Both the position numbers and the translations under genes were made by a program. The notes under the pieces were generated by a model. That model was given only the letters and a program-made list of their open reading frames with translations. It had not been told where the DNA came from and did no database searches. From DASRCB01 sp035653295 (GTDB lineage Bacteria; Acidobacteriota; Terriglobia; Bryobacterales; Bryobacteraceae): a stretch of DNA of 14,105 nt. Shown here one piece after another: positions 1 through 7,352 of the stretch. The stretch is taken from contig DASRCB010000292.1 of the NCBI GenBank assembly GCA_035653295.1, positions 1 through 14,105 on the forward strand, in the 5' to 3' direction. Numbering within the stretch: the stretch's first letter is position 1; each line of letters starts with the position of its first letter.

Positions 1-1064
1 GCAGCACCGGCGATCCCAAAGGCGTGATGCTGACGCACGCCAATCTGCTGGCCAACATCGACTCCGTCTCGCAGCTGTTCGACATGGGCGCGGGGGACTG
101 CATGCTCGGAGCGCTGCCGTTCTTCCACTCCTTCGGATTCACCTACACGCTGTGGTATCCACTGCTTCACGGGGCGTGCTCTGTGTTCCATCCCAATCCG
201 ATGGATGGCAAGATTATCGGCGAGCTCGCGGGCCGCTATAAGGCGACGTTCTTCATTTCGACGCCGACGTTCTGTCTCAATTACCTGCGCCACTGCACGC
301 GCGAGCAGTTCGCGTCGCTGCGGTATCTGTTAGTGGGCGCGGAGAAGATGCGGCCGGCGCTGGCCGAGGCATTCACCGAGAAATTCGGCATCACGCCGCT
401 GGAAGGGTATGGCTGCACGGAAATGGGTCCGGTCGTTGCGGTGAACCGGCCCGACGTGACTGCCTCGAATCCGCCGCAGATCGCGAATCGCGCGGGCAGC
501 GTGGGGCGGCCGATTCCGGGGGTTGTGGCGCGAGTTGTGAATCCCGAGACCATGGACGCCTTGCCTGTAGGTGAAGCGGGCCTGCTGCTGGTGACCGGGC
601 CGAGCCGGATGGCCGGCTATGTCGCGGATCCGGAGAAGACGTCGGCCGCGCTGCACGACGGCTTCTACAATACCGGCGACATCGCGCGGCTGGATGAAGA
701 CGGGTTCCTGTACATCGTGGATCGTCTGGCGCGCATGAGCAAGATCGGCGGCGAGATGGTGCCGCATCTGAAGGTCGAAGAAGCCATCGCAGCCGCCGTG
801 CATCACACGCCCTGTTTGGTTGTCGGAATTCCGGACGAGCAGCGCGGGGAGCGTCTGGTGGCGCTGTACACGGCTGCTGATGTCACGCCCGCGCAGCTGT
901 ACGAGCATTTGGCCGGTAACGGTTTGCCGCCGCTGTGGATTCCGAAGCGGGAGAACTTCTATCAGGTGGATGCGATCCCGGCGCTGGGGACGGGCAAAGC
1001 TGATCTGCGGGAAGCCCGCCGGATCGCGCAGGAGAGGGCCGGCGAATGCGTGGGGCAACGGTAG
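1..1064 (+). CDS. Aas-like acyl-ACP/acyl-CoA synthetase (AMP-binding), 5' truncated
   Basis: C-terminal part of an adenylate-forming enzyme that activates a fatty acid with ATP and transfers it to a thiol carrier. The frame is open from base 3, so the start lies outside the window. It begins inside the phosphate-binding motif (STGDPKGVMLTH). It continues with LPFFHSFG, the LLVGAEK segment, GYGCTEMGP (adenine/acyl site), YNTGDIARLDEDGF (ribose-binding Asp), the hinge-like SKIGGEMV and a C-terminal GTGKADL carrying the expected adenylation lysine. The HSFG, VGAEK and KIGGEMV segments resemble the synthetase half of E. coli Aas (acyl-ACP synthetase/2-acyl-glycerophosphoethanolamine acyltransferase) more than FadD-type ligases. 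Whether an acyltransferase domain precedes it cannot be seen. It converges on the CHAT gene. A general long-chain acyl-CoA ligase is the alternative. Confidence 0.9.
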   Translation, partial: STGDPKGVMLTHANLLANIDSVSQLFDMGAGDCMLGALPFFHSFGFTYTLWYPLLHGACSVFHPNPMDGKIIGELAGRYKATFFISTPTFCLNYLRHCTREQFASLRYLLVGAEKMRPALAEAFTEKFGITPLEGYGCTEMGPVVAVNRPDVTASNPPQIANRAGSVGRPIPGVVARVVNPETMDALPVGEAGLLLVTGPSRMAGYVADPEKTSAALHDGFYNTGDIARLDEDGFLYIVDRLARMSKIGGEMVPHLKVEEAIAAAVHHTPCLVVGIPDEQRGERLVALYTAADVTPAQLYEHLAGNGLPPLWIPKRENFYQVDAIPALGTGKADLREARRIAQERAGECVGQR

Positions 1065-1106
1065 TGCTGGCGGAGCGGGGTTTTCGCTGCGGGTCGTACG
1101 CGCTTA

Positions 1107-1158
1107 CGGTTTCGCACGCGAAACCGCCTGCCTGCTTGTGCAAGCCCAAGGCTTGCAC
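1107..1158. repeat. Two perfect hairpins in the convergent spacer (REP-like or bidirectional terminator)
   Basis: CGGTTTCG at 1107-1114 pairs perfectly with CGAAACCG at 1119-1126 across a 4-nt loop. GTGCAAGCC at 1138-1146 pairs perfectly with GGCTTGCAC at 1150-1158 across a 3-nt loop. They lie between the stop of the acyl synthetase (1064) and the stop of the CHAT gene (1170), so either transcript could end here. Neither has a T-tract on either strand, so they are not classic intrinsic terminators. The tandem short GC-rich palindromes look like a dispersed intergenic REP-type element, but copy number cannot be seen in one window. Confidence 0.5.
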
Positions 1159-1169
1159 CACAATCGGAG

Positions 1170-3641
1170 TTACAGCGTCCGCTGGTCGGCGGTATCGGCG
1201 GTGGTGGAGTAGATCTGGAACGGGGCCCAGTACCAGGGCTTGCGCCAGACGGTTCCGGAATGGAGCAGGGCCAGCTTGGCGGAGCGCAGTGCATCGGCCG
1301 GGGTGCTGCCCCGCGCCAGCACCGCGTAAAGATCGCCCATCAGCGCCGCGGTCGAGCGGTCGTTGACATCCCACAGGCTGGCGATCACGTGCCGGGCGCC
1401 GGCCTGGAGGAAGGCCCAGGAGAAGCCGACCAGTCCTTCACCGGCGTAAGTCCGCGCTGCCGCGCTGCGGCATCCGGAGATCGTGACGAGATCGGCGCGG
1501 ATGGGAATGCTAATGATGTCCCGCGCCAGGAGTTTGTAATCACGGCGGCTGCCCGAGAGAACGACGGCGGACTGCAGCGGTTCCTCGCGATTCACCACTG
1601 CGTGCGCGACGAAGTGGATGATGGAGAAACGTTGCGGATCGCCGCGCAGATATGCCTCAGGCTTCGCATTGGCGGTGGCGCGCACCACCTGCGGCGATGT
1701 GTGCAGAGCCGCTTCAATCGCGCTCATTTCCTGTGGCGCATAAGGCAGAGCCGGCAGCTCCGGATCGGGGGAATTTGGATTGCCGATGAGCAGGAGAGAG
1801 CGTTGACTGGCTTCCGGCTTCGCGGGACGGAGCAGTTCCAGCGACGGGCTGATGGACACAACGGCATCTTCGATCCAGTAATGCGGACTCGGCCCGGGAA
1901 CGGGCAGCGTTTCGAAGTTGAGTGAGTAAAGCGGTCCGTCGGGCAGCAGGATGACGCGTCCGGTCTTTCGAATGGCGGCCTCGGCGGGAGCAATCAGCGC
2001 GGCATAGAGCTTCTGGCCAGCGGCATCGCCGGAGGTGAGCGGGTCTTCAAGGTTCTCAATGAGCTTCTGGTGTGCGTCAACCAGGCTGCGCAGTTCGCTC
2101 TCGCTCGGCAGGGAGTAAGTGGACAAACCCTCGCTGTTGATCACCCAGAGTCGTGATTTCCCCGGCGTCACCCAGTACGACAAGAGCGTGCTGTCCGACT
2201 CACGGGCGACATTCTCATATACTGCGCCGGCCGCTCGCTGATGCTGATGAGCAAGGCCCAGTTTGTCCGCCATCACGCGCGCGCGGCTGGAATCGGCTAC
2301 CTTCAGCGCCGCGCGGCTATCGCCACGGTTCATCAGAAAATCGACGTACTGCTGGTAGAAGCGAATCAGGCTGGCGATCCACGTCAGCTTGTATTCGCTT
2401 TTCATGAGTTCCGATCGCTGCGTCTCCAGCGCCGCGATGGTGGCGCGAAACTCTGCGTCGGCGGCATCGGACCTGCCGCTTCCGGCGAGCGCTGCCGCGA
2501 GGTTTGCGTGCGCGTCCAGAAGGAGCGGAGGATCGTCCTCGCGTGAGCGGAGAACATTGCGGAAGAACGTTTCGGCGCGCGGATAAGCGCGCCTGGCGAG
2601 GGCGATTCGACCGGCGTTGATGAGGCAGTGCGTTGTTTCCTGCTGGTCCTTGTAAACCCGCTCGATGGCAAGGGCCTCGTCGTTATAACGCGTGGCGGCG
2701 TCGAGATTCGAGCGCTCGATCTCGATCTCGGCGAGATTCGTAAGCCACGTTGCCGCGTCGGGCCGGTCGCGGAGCGCGCGAGAGAGTTGCAGGGCGTGCT
2801 CGTAATGTGTTGCGGCGGGGCCATAGTCTTCACGGCTCATGAAGATGCTGCCGATATTACCCAGGCAGCGCTGATTTTCAAGGCGATTCCCGGTCTGCTG
2901 GAACCTGACGTCAGCCTGCTGAAACAGCGTGAGCGCTTTATCGAGATCGCCCAGACGGTAATAGCACCACCCAAGGTTCTCCATGCACCGCGCCTGCGAT
3001 TCGACCGCGCCAAGATTCTTCGCCAATGGTAAGGTCTGCTCGAACTGCGGGATAGCGGCGTCATAGTGAAATTCCTTGAGCAGCAGGAAGCCGAGATTAC
3101 CGGTCGCGGTCATCCGGAGCCACGGGTCGTTGCGCCGGACGGCGACCTCGAGCACCTGCTCGAACCGGCGGCGCGCCTCAGCCGGTTGATTCTCATTCAC
3201 TGCCAGCCAACCCTCGCGCACGTTGATCTCCGCCAGCAGGGTCTCGTCGCCAGCGGCCGCTGCGAGTTTTGCGGCTTGAGCGAGTCTCGCGTGCGCCTCG
3301 GAGTACTCGTGCAGCAGGGAGGCGGCGTAGCCCTGACACAGACGGTAGCGGCCAAGCTCTTCCGGCGTTTGCGGCGGCTGAAAGTCGAGCGCCGCGTTCG
3401 CCTCGACGGCTTCGCGCCGCGCCAGGAGGATTTCCGCGCGCAGGATGCGCAGGCGCCAGTACCAGACGGAACCAGGCTGGGTGTGGCGGAGCGCCGCTTC
3501 CGTTCTGCCGGCAGCCTGCTGGTAGCGCTCGCTATGAAGCAGCGCGCGGATCGCGTTGTATTCGGATGGCTCCGATGGGGCGATGCTGCGACCGCAGCCC
3601 GCCAACGCCAGCAGCAGAAGCGCCGCGGCGACCACCCGCAT
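1170..3641 (-). CDS. TPR-CHAT domain lipoprotein (predicted cysteine protease)
   Basis: Protein of 823 aa. Residues 1-16 form a lipoprotein signal ending in the lipobox L-A-G-C (lipidated Cys16, followed by Gly, so no Asp+2 retention signal). Residues about 30-460 are helical repeats, including several recognisable TPR units (for example around NLGWCYYRLGDLDKALTLF at 222-240). Residues about 540-815 form a CHAT domain, a caspase-like clan CD peptidase fold, with the expected dyad: His680 in HFVAH and Cys724 in SGCRSA. The end of the domain has the usual GLVGFSWAFLQAGA and SLWDVND segments. TPRs normally bind a partner or substrate, and CHAT cleaves or signals. Its start lies 3 nt after the stop of the 271-aa gene, so it is the last gene of the sigma-factor operon. 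Activity is inferred from the conserved dyad. Confidence 0.93.
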   Translation of the reverse strand: MRVVAAALLLLALAGCGRSIAPSEPSEYNAIRALLHSERYQQAAGRTEAALRHTQPGSVWYWRLRILRAEILLARREAVEANAALDFQPPQTPEELGRYRLCQGYAASLLHEYSEAHARLAQAAKLAAAAGDETLLAEINVREGWLAVNENQPAEARRRFEQVLEVAVRRNDPWLRMTATGNLGFLLLKEFHYDAAIPQFEQTLPLAKNLGAVESQARCMENLGWCYYRLGDLDKALTLFQQADVRFQQTGNRLENQRCLGNIGSIFMSREDYGPAATHYEHALQLSRALRDRPDAATWLTNLAEIEIERSNLDAATRYNDEALAIERVYKDQQETTHCLINAGRIALARRAYPRAETFFRNVLRSREDDPPLLLDAHANLAAALAGSGRSDAADAEFRATIAALETQRSELMKSEYKLTWIASLIRFYQQYVDFLMNRGDSRAALKVADSSRARVMADKLGLAHQHQRAAGAVYENVARESDSTLLSYWVTPGKSRLWVINSEGLSTYSLPSESELRSLVDAHQKLIENLEDPLTSGDAAGQKLYAALIAPAEAAIRKTGRVILLPDGPLYSLNFETLPVPGPSPHYWIEDAVVSISPSLELLRPAKPEASQRSLLLIGNPNSPDPELPALPYAPQEMSAIEAALHTSPQVVRATANAKPEAYLRGDPQRFSIIHFVAHAVVNREEPLQSAVVLSGSRRDYKLLARDIISIPIRADLVTISGCRSAAARTYAGEGLVGFSWAFLQAGARHVIASLWDVNDRSTAALMGDLYAVLARGSTPADALRSAKLALLHSGTVWRKPWYWAPFQIYSTTADTADQRTL

Positions 3642-3644
3642 CGA

Positions 3645-4460
3645 CTACCACCCCGAACCGTTGCCCGCGGCCGTGCCCGCGGCCATGACCCCCTGCGGCG
3701 TGCTGCCCAGGTCCACCTGCAGCATCACCAGCCGCCGTTCCTTCTGCATGATCTTGAATTCCGCCAGCCGAATTACGCCAAACCCCTTCACGTGGATCGT
3801 ATGGCCGAAGAAAGCATGCTCAGAGCCGAGCTTGTCGATGCCTCGCAACAGCGAGCAGGAGATGATGCCATCGCGCTCCGGGATTTCCTCTGACGCCTGC
3901 TCGAAGTTACTGAAATACGACTGCACTCGTTTTGGAACCTCGTCTTTGCGGTTGACCAAAGAGAGACTATCGAACTCCTTCCGGAATCCGTCCTTGTCAC
4001 TGCGGTAGGCGTCGCGAACGCTCTTCATCGTATCGAACTTCCCGAAGGTATCGATGGCCAAATCGAGCACTGGCTTACGTCCCCCGATTCGCAGGCCCTG
4101 AATGCTCGAGCCGTGTGGCGTAATAGACGGCTCCGAGCCGTCCGCCGGATGGGAGGCAGAAATGCGCGCGACGATGCGCTGCGCAGTGACCACGCCCATG
4201 ATGTTCAGGCCCTCGATAACGCACATGCCGAGGGAATCGTAGGTGTTGTCACGGTCGCTGTAGGAGCCCGCAACCATGGCATGGGCGGACTCGAAGGACA
4301 CGATTTTTCGAAAGTCGAACCTGGCGGACCGGCGCACTCCGAAGCCGCCATCTTCGCCCAGCGCAGCCGAGGCGCGGATTGGAATCGTCTGCCGAAAGGG
4401 CTTAACAATCTCGCCGGAAAACCCCACGGCCAGAGCGTGATATTGAAACCGCTGAATCAT
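3645..4460 (-). CDS. Conserved-looking protein of unknown function between anti-sigma and CHAT genes
   Basis: Protein of 271 aa; I do not recognise a named domain with confidence. It has no signal peptide or membrane segment, so it appears cytosolic. The first half looks beta-rich with alternating hydrophobics, including IEGLNIMGVVTAQRIVARI (about residues 83-101) and a later GSSIQGLRIGG stretch. A charged, probably helical insert follows (about 140-195). The last third returns to beta-like segments (IHVKGFGVIRLAEFKI, VMLQVDLGS) and ends in a Gly/Ala/Ser-rich tail. The start is secure: AGGAGG at 4469-4474 lies 8 nt before the ATG. It sits 28 nt after the anti-sigma stop and 3 nt before the CHAT start, which suggests co-translation with the protease. 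A substrate or regulator of CHAT is a reasonable guess, not a demonstrated role. Confidence 0.88.
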   Translation of the reverse strand: MIQRFQYHALAVGFSGEIVKPFRQTIPIRASAALGEDGGFGVRRSARFDFRKIVSFESAHAMVAGSYSDRDNTYDSLGMCVIEGLNIMGVVTAQRIVARISASHPADGSEPSITPHGSSIQGLRIGGRKPVLDLAIDTFGKFDTMKSVRDAYRSDKDGFRKEFDSLSLVNRKDEVPKRVQSYFSNFEQASEEIPERDGIISCSLLRGIDKLGSEHAFFGHTIHVKGFGVIRLAEFKIMQKERRLVMLQVDLGSTPQGVMAAGTAAGNGSGW

Positions 4461-4488
4461 ACGGCGAGCCTCCTGCGGGCGCTCCGGA

Positions 4489-5157
4489 CTACGGCTTCAC
4501 TCGGATCACCCACGCCCCGATCTCCTCAGATGGCGAGCCATCAGCGCCACTAACGCGCATCGTGTAATCGCCCGGCTGGAGACCGGCGATGGGTGTCGTA
4601 AGTTCCACTGTTTCCGTTCCGGGAGACAGTTCCAGCCGCCCGGTTCGTCTGTAATGTCCCGCTTGTCCTTCCAAAGAGTACGTTAGCGCGTGAAATTGCT
4701 CCGGCAGATCGAAGCGGAAGACGGGCACGGCGCCGAAGCGAGAGACGGCATACACTTCCGAGGCGCCGCGCGCGACGCCATGGACGGCGAATGACTGACT
4801 GACACGGGGAGTCTCGAATTCGGCGATTTGAGACTGCATCGAGGGAAGCACGCGCAGGGCGCCGTAGCCGATGACTGCCGCCAGAACGAGGTTGATGCCG
4901 CCGGAGAAGGCCAGGGCCGGCGTGAAGCGCGGGACGAGCCGCTGCCACCATGCCACAGAGTCGCTGGCGGATTCGGCGCGGCGGGTGGCGAGTTCGGCCT
5001 TCGCGTTCGCCGCAAACACGTCCAGGGTGGCGACATCCTGCATACAGCGGGAACAGTCGGAGAAATGTTCCTCGAACGCGTCGCGTTCGGTTGACGGAAG
5101 CTGCCCGAGGAGGTAACGTTCGGCAGCCTGGGAGCGAATTGCAGTTTCGTGATCCAC
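4489..5157 (-). CDS. Membrane-anchored anti-sigma factor with zinc-finger-like motif
   Basis: About 222 aa. An N-terminal cytosolic anti-sigma (zf-HC2/ASD-type) domain has the H-x3-C-x2-C motif (EEHFSDCSRC; His31, Cys35, Cys38 from this start). One membrane helix follows at about 78-101, then an extracytoplasmic beta-rich domain of about 120 residues ending in WVIRVKP. Such proteins hold a partner ECF sigma factor at the membrane until an envelope signal releases it. It directly follows the sigma gene. The GTG at 5157 overlaps the sigma TAG (TAGTG) and has AGGGG 8 nt upstream. An in-frame GTG at 5175 would add six residues and overlap the sigma gene by 19 nt; it is less favoured. The outer domain is the natural site for sensing or cleavage. 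Confidence 0.88.
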   Translation of the reverse strand: MDHETAIRSQAAERYLLGQLPSTERDAFEEHFSDCSRCMQDVATLDVFAANAKAELATRRAESASDSVAWWQRLVPRFTPALAFSGGINLVLAAVIGYGALRVLPSMQSQIAEFETPRVSQSFAVHGVARGASEVYAVSRFGAVPVFRFDLPEQFHALTYSLEGQAGHYRRTGRLELSPGTETVELTTPIAGLQPGDYTMRVSGADGSPSEEIGAWVIRVKP

Positions 5158-5885
5158 TATTGCAACCCCTGGCACATAGTGACGGTCATAGCGATTCCGT
5201 TACACAACAGCAGTAATGCGCTGGCCGCGGCGCCATGCCGGCGGAGAAAGGCGGATTCAAACTTCAGCTTGGCGCGGTGCAGCAGAACACGGAGATAATC
5301 CGGGGCCACGCCCATGGCGCGACAGATGTCGCGCCGGTCGGCGTCCTCGAAGAAGATGAGGCGCAGGATTTCGCGATCCTGCGCGGACAGATCATCCAGA
5401 ACGGCGCGAACCAGGCGGCGGCGCTCGGCATTGATCAGAGAATCGTCGATGGCCACGCGGCGGTCGGCGATGTCAGGCGGCTCGTCCGGGGAGCGGTCCT
5501 GCCCGCTCGAGCGATGACGCTCGAGGAGGACGTTGTTGCAGACCGAGTTCACAAAGGCGCCGAAGCGCTCCGGGTCAGAGACTCCGGCCCCACGCCGCAG
5601 CGTTTTCAGGACGCGGTACAGCGTTTCCTGGCGGACGTCCTCCGCGACGGTGGGATCGATGCGGCGGGAGCGGAGCTTCAGCGAGAGGATCTTCCCGAAG
5701 TAGTTGCTGAAGTGGGCCTCCGTCTCCGGGTCGCCCTCGGCGAGCCGCCGAACGTACTCCGCGTTGAACGTCTGGAATTCCACAGGCGCCAATCTCTCCG
5801 ATTGGCGCCTATTATCGCGCGGAACGGGCGATGTTTCACCCGCGATTTTGAAACGGGCGTGCTTCTCGACAAAAGCCAGTGTCAT
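5157..5885 (-). CDS. ECF-type RNA polymerase sigma factor with hydrophobic C-terminal tail
   Basis: Protein of 242 aa. Region sigma-2 spans about 40-125 (with DVRQETLYRVLKTL, the core-binding and -10 recognition helices) and sigma-4 about 150-214 (LSAQDREILRLIFFEDADRRDI, then APDYLRVLLHRAKLKF as helix-turn-helix). There is no sigma-3 or sigma-1.1, as expected for ECF factors. The start is the ATG in the ATGA overlap with the upstream 104-aa gene; no SD is visible, so coupling is likely. The open frame continues upstream, but that part only shadows the 104-aa gene. Unusually, sigma-4 is followed by RRHG and about 19 mostly apolar residues (219-237), which might attach the factor to the membrane. 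The next gene encodes its probable anti-sigma factor. Confidence 0.92.
   Translation of the reverse strand: MTLAFVEKHARFKIAGETSPVPRDNRRQSERLAPVEFQTFNAEYVRRLAEGDPETEAHFSNYFGKILSLKLRSRRIDPTVAEDVRQETLYRVLKTLRRGAGVSDPERFGAFVNSVCNNVLLERHRSSGQDRSPDEPPDIADRRVAIDDSLINAERRRLVRAVLDDLSAQDREILRLIFFEDADRRDICRAMGVAPDYLRVLLHRAKLKFESAFLRRHGAAASALLLLCNGIAMTVTMCQGLQ
5166..5170 (-). promoter_or_regulatory. Shine-Dalgarno AGGGG deciding the anti-sigma start
   Basis: AGGGG on the minus strand lies inside the last codons of the sigma gene, 8 nt before the GTG at 5157. It favours that start over the GTG at 5175 and fits translational coupling through the TAGTG stop/start overlap. Confidence 0.5.
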
Positions 5886-6196
5886 CGGGAAGGGTTGCCG
5901 GCGAACTGAGTGGCCCGCAGTGCCCTGCGCTGGCGGCGGATGTGGCAGAGCGCCAGCCCCAGCGCTCCGCTGAAGGTCAGAATCGCCGACAGCGACTGGA
6001 CGATTCTGTCCCGGGCTATGATCGCGGCGGGATTGATGGCGCCCCGCGCCGTGAGCTCGCTCGGAATCACGAATGAGTTGTGGGCAATGCGCAGGTGTGG
6101 CGCCGCGGACTGCAGCAGCAGCCCGAACGCGAAGACGGCCCAGAGGACCAACATGGCTGGCGGCCTCCACAGGCGAAGTTGCTGAACGTATCTCAT
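5882..6196 (-). CDS. Small two-TM membrane protein of unknown function
   Basis: Protein of 104 aa, not recognised. Two hydrophobic helices are clear, at about 13-31 and 66-85. Arg/Trp precede the first and a strongly basic segment (RRQRRALR) follows the second, so both ends should face the cytoplasm with a loop of about 35 residues outside. The start is the ATG at 6196 with AAGGGAGGA immediately upstream (AGGGAGGA at 6201-6208). The TGA overlaps the sigma ATG as ATGA, and the HEAT gene stop lies 22 nt upstream. Position and topology suggest a membrane sensor or a second regulator of the sigma factor; this is inferred from context only. Confidence 0.75.
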   Translation of the reverse strand: MRYVQQLRLWRPPAMLVLWAVFAFGLLLQSAAPHLRIAHNSFVIPSELTARGAINPAAIIARDRIVQSLSAILTFSGALGLALCHIRRQRRALRATQFAGNPSR

Positions 6197-6218
6197 GGTT
6201 TCCTCCCTTGGGCATGAT

Positions 6219-7310
6219 TCACTGCTGTTGCGGCGCGGGGTCATGTTGCGCCGGCGCCGGTTCCGCCGGAGCGCTGTCCAGCACGGCTGTGGCGGCGGCG
6301 CTGACCTCTTTGTCGGAGTCGGCGGCTGCTTCGCGCAGCAGGGGCATAGCGGCGTCGGTGTGGCCGAGGCTTTTGACAACCAGTAGCCGGGTCGACCGGT
6401 CGCCGCTGTGCATCGCTTCCCTTGCTGCGTCCATAGCAGGCGCCGAGCCCGCGTTTCCGCGCCTGACTGCAGCCTGAACGGCCCAGGCGCGGAGGCTTGG
6501 CTCGGCATCGGTGATGGCTTCTCGCAGGACGGAGATGATGTTCCACTCCTCGGCGTTCGAGCCATCGATCTGTTGAAGAGCCTGCAGCCGGTCAGCGGCG
6601 GGCAGGCTGGTATCCCGGAATCGCGCGATCAGATCGTCGATTGCGGGCTTCGAATCCTGGGCGGCTTTCGTATCTTCGGCGGACGCGGGATCGCTGTTCG
6701 GCGCTGAGGCCTGCTGGCTTTGCGCGTCGGAGCCGTCGCCGGCGGGTTCGGGAGCCGGGGGCTGGTTATCGGCGGTAGCCTTCTCGGCCGAAAACTGCTC
6801 GCCGGGTGTCGCGTTTAAAGTCGGAATCGTTGTGTCGGGGGCATCCCGGCGCGCGAGTTCCTGAGCAGCGTAGTCGGAGACCGCATTGTCGTTGGCGCCG
6901 GTGGCGCCGCGCAGCGCGTTGGACATCGTCCGATCGTCGGCCAGGGCGCTGTTCTGAAGTATCTGCAAAGCCTGCAGGCGTCCGGCAGCGCCGGCGTCGT
7001 TCACCACGCCAAGCAGATCGGTGATGGCCTCACTCGAATTGCTCGCGACCAGTGCGTCGAAGGCGGCGGCCTGTATGTTGATGTCGGAATTGCCCAGATA
7101 TGGCCGAACGGCGGTTATGTCGCCTGTCGCCGCGGCCGCCTGAATGGCAGCCAGCGCGGCTTCCTCAGGATCTGGCCCGGGGGTCGCAGGACCCGTCGGT
7201 TGCACCCGAGGGGCGGAGGGGCGTCCCGGCGCGGCCTGGAAGGCGAGCGCGGGCAGGCAGTACAGGAAAGCAGAGATGATGGCGAGCGGTAATGTCAAAT
7301 GGGTGCGCAT
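6219..7310 (-). CDS. Exported HEAT-repeat protein
   Basis: Protein of 363 aa. A Sec signal peptide occupies residues 1-23 (probable cut after A-L-A) and a Pro-rich stretch follows to about residue 48. Alanine-rich helical repeats of HEAT/PBS-lyase type appear at about 49-160 (for example AAAFDALVASNSSEAITDLL) and again at about 235-345 (LRAWAVQAAVRRGN, TRLLVVKSLGHTDAAMPLL). They are separated by a disordered Gln/Ser/Pro/Asp-rich linker at about 160-230. HEAT repeats usually act as protein-binding scaffolds. The ATG at 7310 was chosen because it begins the signal peptide and has GGAG 5 nt upstream; the open frame extends 19 codons further with no coding look. It heads the six-gene run with sigma, anti-sigma and CHAT. 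Confidence 0.85.
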   Translation of the reverse strand: MRTHLTLPLAIISAFLYCLPALAFQAAPGRPSAPRVQPTGPATPGPDPEEAALAAIQAAAATGDITAVRPYLGNSDINIQAAAFDALVASNSSEAITDLLGVVNDAGAAGRLQALQILQNSALADDRTMSNALRGATGANDNAVSDYAAQELARRDAPDTTIPTLNATPGEQFSAEKATADNQPPAPEPAGDGSDAQSQQASAPNSDPASAEDTKAAQDSKPAIDDLIARFRDTSLPAADRLQALQQIDGSNAEEWNIISVLREAITDAEPSLRAWAVQAAVRRGNAGSAPAMDAAREAMHSGDRSTRLLVVKSLGHTDAAMPLLREAAADSDKEVSAAATAVLDSAPAEPAPAQHDPAPQQQ

Positions 7311-7352
7311 AGAGACTCCGGATTGCAATGTTTGCTGAATCGGAAGACGCTT

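Noticed and set aside
330..1058. Minus-strand open frame of 242 codons
   Set aside because: It is antisense to the acyl synthetase, which has all its motifs.
3066..3893. Plus-strand open frame of 275 codons
   Set aside because: It is antisense to the CHAT gene and the 271-aa gene, Arg/Gln-rich, without start signals or motifs.
1170..5885. Type III-E CRISPR (Craspase) locus because of TPR-CHAT plus sigma
   Set aside because: No repeat-spacer array, no Cas7-11-like gene and no Cas1/2 are visible; the CHAT protein is a lipoprotein and the sigma has an ordinary membrane anti-sigma.
5886..6215. N-terminal extension of the sigma frame
   Set aside because: It overlaps the 104-aa two-TM gene out of frame; the ATGA overlap gives a better sigma start and sigma-2 begins well downstream of it.
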